Origin: Actinomycetes bacterium
Lineage (GTDB): Bacteria; Actinomycetota; Acidimicrobiia; Acidimicrobiales; Palsa-688
Assembly: GCA_021815935.1 (NCBI GenBank)
Contig: JAKAZH010000046.1
Span: 1 to 10,596, forward strand
DNA: 10,596 nt
Direction: 5' to 3'
This document shows, piece after piece, positions 6,263-10,596 of the stretch (the first letter of the stretch is position 1; each line of letters begins with the position of its first letter). A program made the position numbers and the translations under genes. The notes under the pieces were generated by a model. It searched no databases, was not told the DNA's origin, and saw only the letters and a list, made by a program, of their open reading frames with translations.

Positions 6263-6317
6263 ATAAACGATTGATACTTTATACCGGCTATGGGTGTATA
6301 AAGTATCACTCGTTTGT
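6263..6317. repeat. Long AT-rich inverted repeat (operator, recombination site or terminator-like)
   Basis: TGATACTTTATAC (6272-6284) and GTATAAAGTATCA (6296-6308) are a perfect 13-bp inverted repeat around an asymmetric 11-base centre. Beyond one mismatch (6271/6309) the pairing goes on for six more bases (ACGA plus AA against TCGTTT), one G:T pair and one A:T, so the arms are 22 bases with 20 Watson-Crick pairs. Only 3 of the 13 core bases are G or C, in GC-rich surroundings. It lies 65 bases past the sigma stop and about 30 bases upstream of the candidate rpsB promoter. It could be a dimer-protein operator, a tyrosine-recombinase-type site, a bidirectional hairpin terminator, or a mobile-element remnant. 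The repeat is certain; its role is not. Confidence 0.9.
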
Positions 6318-6370
6318 CGGGCGACTACTGACGACGCTCGGCAGGCGCGCTGGCAGCTAACGGCAAGCGG

Positions 6371-6387
6371 CGCTAGCCGGGCTAGCG
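6371..6387 (-). terminator. GC-rich hairpin at the sigma gene stop codon
   Basis: CGCTAGC-CCG-GCTAGCG on the minus strand is a perfect 7-bp stem with a 3-base loop and includes the TAG stop of the sigma gene. No U-run follows. U-less hairpins at gene ends are common in high-GC actinobacteria and may end or pause transcription, so this is a candidate terminator separating the sigma gene from rpsB. Confidence 0.5.
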
Positions 6388-7176
6388 GTCAACCGTCGAC
6401 AACCGAGACCGCAATAGCATCACGGCTTTTGTGTGGATCTGGCACACGCGGCTCTCAGTGACCCCGAGTACCTGCCCGATCTGCGCAAGCGTGAGCCCTT
6501 CGTAGTAGTAAAGACTCAAAACTATCTTCTCGCGATCGCCGAGTCGGTTTATCGCCCCTGCGAGGATGAGCTTCATCTCCTCGACTTCGAAAGTGGCAAC
6601 CGGCCCCTCCCGCCGGTCGGCCAGGGTGTCGCCGAGCGTGATCGACTCGCCGCGATCGGCGCCGCCGCCCGAGATCACCTCGTCGAGGCCGATGATACCG
6701 ATGTAGGAGATCTGGCTGAAAATGCCCTGCAGGTCCGTTTCGGAAACCTCCATTTCGGCGGCCACCTCGGCATCCGTGGGCGCCCTGCCAAGTGACGCCT
6801 CCAAAGCGGCGTAGGCCCGCTCGACCGATCGGGCTTTCGTACGCACGGATCTCGGCACCCAGTCGATGGATCGCAGTTCGTCGATGATCGCACCTTTGAT
6901 CCGGGTGATCGCATACGTCTCGAACTTGATGTTGCGCTCCGAGTCGAACTTCTCGATCGCGTCGATCAGTCCGAACATCCCGTAGCTGACGAGGTCGGAC
7001 TGCTCGATGCTGTGCGGCAGCCCGGCTGACACGCGACCCGCAACGAACTTCACCAGCGGCGAGTAACGCAGGATCAGCTCGTCGCGTAGCTGGCGATCAC
7101 CGACAGCTTTGTAGCGTGACCAAAGCTCATCGACGTCGCTCGTGGCTTCCGCCGTCTCATCCATTGCTATGTCCAT
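6382..7176 (-). CDS. RNA polymerase sigma factor, FliA/WhiG family (sigma-28 type)
   Basis: The 264-residue product has regions 2, 3 and 4 but no region 1.1, as in group 3 sigma factors. Region 2: [13 protein letters not shown] (37-49), [19 protein letters not shown] (60-78), [19 protein letters not shown] (85-103), then [12 protein letters not shown] (105-116), the typical FliA/WhiG end of region 2. Region 3: [15 protein letters not shown] (130-144). Region 4: [23 protein letters not shown], here 212-221 and 222-234, with the helix-turn-helix [22 protein letters not shown] (230-251). WhiG of Streptomyces drives sporulation and FliA drives flagellar genes; the window holds no target gene to choose between them. 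The ATG at 7176 has only a weak Shine-Dalgarno; Met5 at 7164 is an alternative. It is flanked by long gaps and is probably transcribed alone or with weak read-through from dprA. Confidence 0.93.
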   Translation of the reverse strand: MDIAMDETAEATSDVDELWSRYKAVGDRQLRDELILRYSPLVKFVAGRVSAGLPHSIEQSDLVSYGMFGLIDAIEKFDSERNIKFETYAITRIKGAIIDELRSIDWVPRSVRTKARSVERAYAALEASLGRAPTDAEVAAEMEVSETDLQGIFSQISYIGIIGLDEVISGGGADRGESITLGDTLADRREGPVATFEVEEMKLILAGAINRLGDREKIVLSLYYYEGLTLAQIGQVLGVTESRVCQIHTKAVMLLRSRLSTVDR

Positions 7177-7380
7177 GACAACATCCGAAAGGGCCGCATA
7201 AGCTCACAAGTGAAAAGGGTACCCGCCGATCCTCCCCAATGGGTAACATCACCCCGAAGCTCGGCCAAAACTATTCAAATCCGCTTAAATCGCCCAATAG
7301 ACGCGTTCCATTCCGATGCCTTTGGTGATCCAATCGGCGGGGGATGCCGGACGGCCGCTCGTCGAAGGTTCGCTTGTCGG
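7177..7380 (-). other. dprA-sigma intergenic region with weak promoter candidate
   Basis: There is no supported ORF in these 204 bases. A loose minus-strand promoter, TTGGGC (7297-7292), 18-base spacer, TAGTTT (7273-7268), would start transcription about 85 bases before the sigma ATG; it fits only the minimal TTGnnn/TAnnnT pattern. GGGTACC (7217) and GGGTAAC (7241) form a near-direct repeat with 24-base period. No clear terminator follows dprA and I recognise no riboswitch. Confidence 0.3.
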
Positions 7381-8664
7381 TTACCTGGTCCTCGCATAGC
7401 AGCCGTCGTCCTCGGTGACAGCGCCGACCCCCGTCAGCACGTCGAGGGACCGCATCACATCGGGCGCCTGTAGGCCGGTTTCGGTGATGAGTTGATTTGC
7501 CGTGATCGGCCGCCAACCCATCGCTTCAAGGACGCGCCTGGCAGTCTTGTCGAGGACGTGCTCCGACCGGACGACAGAGCTATCACCCCGACCACCCGCA
7601 CCGTCACCCCGACCACCCGCACCGTCACCCCGACCACCTGGGTGATGCACGTCGCTCCCCGCGAGTCTTGGCCTTCCGGACGTGAATAGTCCGAGGCTCG
7701 AGAGGACATCCGACGCGTCCCTGATCACGCTCGCACCGTCGAAAAGCAACTGGTTGCTTCCAACGCTTGCATCGGAATGAACCGATCCGGGTACAGCGCC
7801 CACTTCGACCCCTCGTTGCAACGCGGCCTCGACGGTGATGAGGCTTCCCCCACGAGTGTGGGACTCGACAACTACGACCTGCTTCACGAGCCCCGCGATA
7901 ACCCTGTTGCGAGCCGGGAACCTCCACGCCTGCGCAGGACGACCAGGAATCGTCTCGGAGATTATTGCACCTGTTGCTACCACACCTTCCCACAGGCCGG
8001 AATGAGCCTTTGGGTATACCACGTCCACGCCGCTTGCGACGACGCCCACCGGGGGGGCACCGCTTCCGGATCTGAGCCCTTCGAGCGCTCCCCTGTGCGC
8101 CGCGCCGTCGATCCCTAATGCGAGACCGCTAACCACGCAGACGCCTGCAGCGGTGAGGTCACGCCCCATCTCGAACGCAACGCCGCTGCCGTCGCGCGAC
8201 GGGTGTCGTGTACCTACAACTGCCACGCAAGGCGCACTGAGCGACTTGATGCGCCCCCGCCAAAAGATAACGGCCGGGGGGTTCGGATCGTCGGTCAAGG
8301 CGCTGGGATAATCGACTTGGCCTCTCCAGGTCACGAAAATCCCACGCTGCGATATCGCGGTCCACCACCTGACCGGGTCCACGCTCGCAGCCAGAGTCCG
8401 CCAAGGCTTCTTCGACCTGGCCCCAGGCGCATCGACACCAGGCGCATCGACACCAGGCGCATCGACACCAGGAAAATCCAGGACGCCTCCAAGGTCCTGG
8501 CCCCTAGCACGGGGACGCTCGATCCTCCCAGATGCAACCGCCTCCCACGCATCGCGAGGGTGATGCTCGCCGAGTATCGCCCCGAGATACGTCGGCCCCA
8601 TCCCCGGAAGAGCGCTCAAGGCTGCCGCGTAGCATCCCGGCGCCACACTCGAGTCGTCACCCAT
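7381..8664 (-). CDS. dprA: DNA processing protein DprA (Smf), RecA loader
   Basis: The 427-residue product binds incoming single-stranded DNA and loads RecA during natural transformation where the family has been studied. Residues 1-40 hold a helix-hairpin-helix-like segment (ALSALPGMGPTYLGAILGE). The Rossmann-like core (about 145-325) has CVAVVGTRHPSRDG (146-159), VVSGLALGIDGAAHRGALE (177-195), GVDVVYPKAH (212-221), FPARNRVIAGL (249-259), TRGGSLITVEAAL (270-282) and AVPGS (290-294). A C-terminal winged helix (372-425) follows. Two low-complexity linkers break the domains: VDAPG repeats (67-81) and GGRGDGA-type repeats (343-360). The ATG at 8664 is chosen because GGAG lies six bases upstream and it overlaps the yifB stop by eight bases; an ATG at 8691 lacks a Shine-Dalgarno, and a reading to 8829 would overlap yifB deeply. 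DprA is usually 290-400 residues. Confidence 0.95.
   Translation of the reverse strand: MGDDSSVAPGCYAAALSALPGMGPTYLGAILGEHHPRDAWEAVASGRIERPRARGQDLGGVLDFPGVDAPGVDAPGVDAPGARSKKPWRTLAASVDPVRWWTAISQRGIFVTWRGQVDYPSALTDDPNPPAVIFWRGRIKSLSAPCVAVVGTRHPSRDGSGVAFEMGRDLTAAGVCVVSGLALGIDGAAHRGALEGLRSGSGAPPVGVVASGVDVVYPKAHSGLWEGVVATGAIISETIPGRPAQAWRFPARNRVIAGLVKQVVVVESHTRGGSLITVEAALQRGVEVGAVPGSVHSDASVGSNQLLFDGASVIRDASDVLSSLGLFTSGRPRLAGSDVHHPGGRGDGAGGRGDGAGGRGDSSVVRSEHVLDKTARRVLEAMGWRPITANQLITETGLQAPDVMRSLDVLTGVGAVTEDDGCYARTR
7583..7638 (-). repeat. 21-bp coding repeat in dprA (2.7 copies)
   Basis: The plus-strand unit TCACCCCGACCACCCGCACCG is present without change at 7583-7603 and 7604-7624, with a 14-base partial copy at 7625-7638. 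In the dprA frame it encodes a Gly/Arg/Asp-rich heptapeptide repeat (GGRGDGA, residues about 343-360) in the linker between the Rossmann core and the winged helix. Because the unit is seven codons, changes in copy number keep the frame. Confidence 0.93.
8423..8472 (-). repeat. 15-bp coding repeat in dprA (3.3 copies)
   Basis: The plus-strand unit CCAGGCGCATCGACA is repeated exactly at 8423, 8438 and 8453, with five further bases at 8468-8472. In the dprA frame it encodes VDAPG three times (residues 67-81), in the linker between the N-terminal segment and the Rossmann core. It has the same 15-bp period as the rpsB repeat but an unrelated sequence. Confidence 0.95.
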
Positions 8665-10240
8665 TTCGCGCTCCAGCGGCTTCCCCACCATAGGAGACAC
8701 CCGGTGATCGGGAAAGTACGTTCGAACGAAGAGCGAGGGCGCTATAGACGTCCTCCTCTCGTAGAGCTCCGCTCCAACCGGACAGATCGGCGATCGTGCG
8801 GGACACCCTGCGGACCCGGTGAAGCCCACGGGCGCTCAAAGCGCCCTGCCTCAGACGCACTTCGAGCAGCCGCGATGCGCCAGCAGACAACGGCGCGGCT
8901 TCTTCGAGACGGTTGGATGGGATTGCGCTGTTGGTCGGGTACCCCCGGTCCTTCGACATGGAGCGCGCGCCGATCACTCGAGCGGCAACCGTAGTCGTGG
9001 ACTCGTGCCGAGTACTCGTGCAGCCGCCTGGGACGGTCCCGCCGTCGCTGTCTTGGAGAAGCTCCGACACCTGCGGCCTGTCGAGGCGCACCCTCAGGTC
9101 GAAGCGGTCCAGCAGCGGCCCGGACACACGCGATGCGTAACGCTGGCGGGAGCTGTCGCTGCAGCTGCATGAGCCGGGCCCGTTGTTTGTCCCGCACGGG
9201 CACGGGTTCATCGCCGCCACGAGAAGGACGTCGGCGGGGAAGACCACGCTCGCACGCGCACGGCTTACTCGAACCTGGCGTTCCTCGAGCGGCTGGCGAA
9301 GCGTGTCGAGCACCACCGCCGAGAACTCGCCCAGCTCGTCCAGGAACAGCACCCCGTGATGAGCGCAACTCAGCTCCCCTGGCCTCATCTGCGTCCCTCC
9401 ACCGCCGACCATGGACACGGCGGAAGCGCTGTGGTGGGGCGCCCGGAACGGCGGTCTCTCCCCGAGCGTTCCAGGCGGAAGGTCCAAGCCGGCTGCAGAC
9501 TGGATCCGGGCGACCTCGAGGGCAGCACCTATGTCAAGCGGAGGTAGGAGCCCGACGAGCCTCTCGGCGAGCATCGTCTTGCCGGCTCCCGGCGGCCCTA
9601 CCATCAACAGGTGGTGCCCACCGGCCGCTGACACTTCGACGGCAAGCCGCCCGAGCGGCTGCCCTCGGACGTCCGCTAGGTCGAGGCTCCGCCCCACCTG
9701 GAACGAGTGACTTCCAGCTTTGGGAATTTCCCAACTCCTTCTGCCGTGCAAACATGCCAGGATCGCCGACAGGTTCTCCGCGCACTTGACTGCTACCCCG
9801 GGGTTGAGCGCTGCTTCGCTGGCACAGTCCGGTGGTACGACCAGACAGGAAACCGACATAGCGTGCGCAAGGGCGAGCACGCCGGGCACCCGTCGAAGAG
9901 ATCCGTCGAGTCCGAGCTCCCCTACGAAGCCCACGTCGTTGGCGACCTGGGCAGGAAGCTGCTCGTCGGCAATGAGCACCGCTACGGCTATAGGGAGGTC
10001 GAGGCCAGCGCCGCCTTTGCGGACGGCGCTCGGCGCGAGGTTGACCGTGACCCGTCGCTGCGGCCACTTCATACCGCTGGAAAGGATCGCCGCCCGCACA
10101 CGATCCCGCGACTCCCGGCAAGCGGCGTCCGGAAGGCCGACTATCGAAAACGACGGGATGCCCGTCGACACGTGGACTTCCACGGAGATCGGCTGGCCTT
10201 CGACGCCGACCAGGGTTGCTGAGGAAACAGTTGCGGTCAT
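8657..10240 (-). CDS. YifB/ComM-type Mg-chelatase-like AAA+ ATPase
   Basis: The 527-residue product has the normal length for YifB/ComM. The N-terminal Lon-protease-like fold (about 1-165) opens with ATVSSATLVGVEG and holds VEVHVSTGIPSFSIVGLPD (20-37) and NLAPSAVRKGGAGLDLPIA (67-85). The AAA+ domain has Walker A GPPGAGKT (215-222), FRAPHHSASAVSMVGGG (265-281), Walker B GVLFLDE (296-302), and a Cys cluster CPCG/CSC (Cys347, 349, 358, 360) that looks metal-binding. It ends with SGPLLDRFDL (373-382) and the C-terminal block ARGLHRVRRVSRTIADLSG (470-488). In Vibrio and Haemophilus, ComM is a hexameric helicase that extends branch migration during transformation; the actinobacterial role is less studied. 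The ATG at 10240 has GGAG six bases upstream and gives the family's typical N-terminus; a GTG at 10264 adds eight residues. The end overlaps dprA by eight bases, one operon. Confidence 0.95.
   Translation of the reverse strand: MTATVSSATLVGVEGQPISVEVHVSTGIPSFSIVGLPDAACRESRDRVRAAILSSGMKWPQRRVTVNLAPSAVRKGGAGLDLPIAVAVLIADEQLPAQVANDVGFVGELGLDGSLRRVPGVLALAHAMSVSCLVVPPDCASEAALNPGVAVKCAENLSAILACLHGRRSWEIPKAGSHSFQVGRSLDLADVRGQPLGRLAVEVSAAGGHHLLMVGPPGAGKTMLAERLVGLLPPLDIGAALEVARIQSAAGLDLPPGTLGERPPFRAPHHSASAVSMVGGGGTQMRPGELSCAHHGVLFLDELGEFSAVVLDTLRQPLEERQVRVSRARASVVFPADVLLVAAMNPCPCGTNNGPGSCSCSDSSRQRYASRVSGPLLDRFDLRVRLDRPQVSELLQDSDGGTVPGGCTSTRHESTTTVAARVIGARSMSKDRGYPTNSAIPSNRLEEAAPLSAGASRLLEVRLRQGALSARGLHRVRRVSRTIADLSGWSGALREEDVYSALALRSNVLSRSPGVSYGGEAAGARNG
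8671..8674 (-). promoter_or_regulatory. Shine-Dalgarno GGAG of dprA inside yifB
   Basis: GGAG lies six bases upstream of the ATG at 8664, within the last codons of yifB. It supports that start over the ATG at 8691, which is preceded by TCTCCT and has no Shine-Dalgarno. The ATG overlaps the yifB TGA, so coupling of the two genes is likely. Confidence 0.6.
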
Positions 10241-10309
10241 CTGGGTCTCCGTCTCGGGTTGCACCGTCGAAGGTGCCGGAGAGCGGGCGCCCGATCGCTT
10301 GATTCGAGA
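10241..10309 (-). other. Gap between the trans-sulfuration gene and yifB, with small hairpin
   Basis: The 69 bases hold a 5-bp inverted repeat GCACC/GGTGC with 6-base loop (10261-10276), a CGGGCGCCCG palindrome (10287-10292 region), and the yifB Shine-Dalgarno GGAG (10250-10247). No clear promoter or U-tailed terminator is seen, so read-through from the upstream gene into yifB-dprA is possible. Confidence 0.4.
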
Positions 10310-10596
10310 CTACGAGCCCGGTGTGACCGTCGGGGCGGGGTCTGTTCCCGAGCTCGTCCCCGCCTTCTCGGCTGCGAGCAGCCCATCCGAAAGATCCGTC
10401 CAGAGATCGTCGACGTCCTCGATCCCCACCGACATGCGAAGCAGTCCGGGTGGGATCGCCTCCTCGCCTGCCCAGCGGGATCGACGTTCTATGAGCGTCT
10501 CGACTCCACCCAAGCTGGTTGCGACAGTGAGCAGTCGAAGGGCGGCGCACAAGGCATCGGCTGAGACCGCCCCGCCGAGCACCTCGAAACTGACCA
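10310..10596 (-). CDS. Trans-sulfuration PLP enzyme (cystathionine gamma-synthase/lyase family), C-terminal fragment
   Basis: About 95 C-terminal residues are visible; the start lies beyond the window edge. The reading frame (first full codon at 10594) begins VSFEVLGGAVSADAL and continues with LLTVATSLGGVETLIERRSRW and LLRMSVGIEDVDDLWTDLSDGL. The SLGG-ETLI loop and the R-SVGIED-DDL helix are hallmarks of the Cys/Met metabolism PLP-dependent family (MetB, MetC, Cth, methionine gamma-lyase), which form fold-type I tetramers in the cytoplasm. The conserved Arg in LLRMSVG binds the substrate carboxylate. The active-site lysine is off the window, so substrate and reaction cannot be decided. The protein ends with a Ser/Thr/Pro/Gly tail of about 20 residues after the usual end. 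It lies 69 bases upstream of yifB on the same strand. Confidence 0.93.
   Translation of the reverse strand, partial: VSFEVLGGAVSADALCAALRLLTVATSLGGVETLIERRSRWAGEEAIPPGLLRMSVGIEDVDDLWTDLSDGLLAAEKAGTSSGTDPAPTVTPGS

Larger units (their letters stand above)
5993..6381. other. Non-coding region between the sigma gene and rpsB
   Basis: These 389 bases hold no supported gene on either strand. The middle (about 6195-6320) is clearly more AT-rich than the coding DNA around it. In minus-strand order it holds a GC hairpin at the sigma stop (6371-6387), a long AT-rich inverted repeat (6263-6317), a candidate promoter (6204-6232) overlapping a direct repeat TTTTGTCT (6205-6212 and 6224-6231, 19-base period), two 7-bp hairpins (6154-6171, 6112-6131), a -10-like TATACT (6098-6103), and the structured rpsB leader (6001-6077). 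Each is listed separately. Confidence 0.85.

Noticed and set aside
6272..6308. A bona fide loxP or dif site
   Set aside because: The 13-bp arms fit, but the 11-base core is longer than the 6-8 bases of known sites and no recombinase gene is in the window; kept only as a possibility.
7177..7380. A riboswitch or small RNA before the sigma gene
   Set aside because: I could not match any known riboswitch core, and no stable multi-stem fold is apparent by eye.
8665..8829. Longer dprA start at 8829 or at 8691
   Set aside because: Both would overlap yifB further, neither has a Shine-Dalgarno that I can see, and the DprA homology begins after 8664.
9534..10550. 338-codon minus-strand frame overlapping yifB and the PLP enzyme gene
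   Set aside because: It is a shifted frame of two clear genes; its product is Arg-rich with no family signature, while both overlapped frames carry strong motifs.
1..10596. tRNA, rRNA, insertion sequences or prophage genes
   Set aside because: No tRNA cloverleaf, rRNA segment, transposase or phage motif was seen on either strand.

Overview
The window is a GC-rich, densely packed stretch of bacterial chromosome in which every supported gene lies on the minus strand, so the genes read from high to low coordinates. In transcription order they are: the C-terminal end of a trans-sulfuration-type PLP enzyme (10310-10596, cut by the window edge), the YifB/ComM-type AAA+ protein, DprA, a FliA/WhiG-family sigma factor, ribosomal protein S2 (rpsB), EF-Ts (tsf), UMP kinase (pyrH), ribosome recycling factor (frr), CDP-diglyceride synthase (cdsA), and the N-terminal half of DXP reductoisomerase (dxr, cut at position 1). 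The order rpsB-tsf-pyrH-frr-cdsA-dxr is common in bacteria. Having yifB-dprA and a WhiG-type sigma factor just upstream is typical of Actinomycetota. The very long, charged N-terminal extension on CdsA and the Ala/Glu-rich tail on S2 suggest a deep-branching actinobacterium, perhaps Acidimicrobiia. That placement is an inference from gene order and composition.

Region by region: 8657-10240 and 7381-8664 form a small DNA-processing operon. yifB and dprA overlap by 8 bases, and both products act on incoming single-stranded DNA during natural transformation in species where they have been studied. A 204-base gap (7177-7380) precedes the sigma factor gene. The 389 bases between the sigma gene and rpsB (5993-6381) are the only sizeable non-coding region. 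They hold five inverted repeats, a plausible promoter, and an rpsB leader containing a 7-base complement of its own ribosome binding site. The most striking element is an AT-rich 13-bp perfect inverted repeat (6272-6284/6296-6308), which extends with one mismatch and one G:T pair to 22-base arms.

From 5992 to 1 the translation/lipid/isoprenoid genes are tightly spaced. rpsB-tsf is separated by 11 bases, tsf-pyrH by 131, pyrH-frr overlap by one base (TAATG), frr-cdsA by 10 with a strong Shine-Dalgarno, and cdsA-dxr by 5 with a probable TTG start. The products cover ribosome assembly (S2), elongation (EF-Ts), ribosome recycling (RRF), UMP-to-UDP supply (PyrH), phospholipid precursor CDP-diacylglycerol (CdsA) and the second step of the MEP isoprenoid pathway (Dxr).

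This is mainly a housekeeping locus and I see no mobile element, CRISPR array, RNA gene or obvious new defence or biosynthetic system. The points worth a second look are the intergenic palindrome, the rpsB leader, the roughly 400-residue CdsA extension, and three in-frame coding minisatellites (15, 15 and 21 bp units) in rpsB and dprA.
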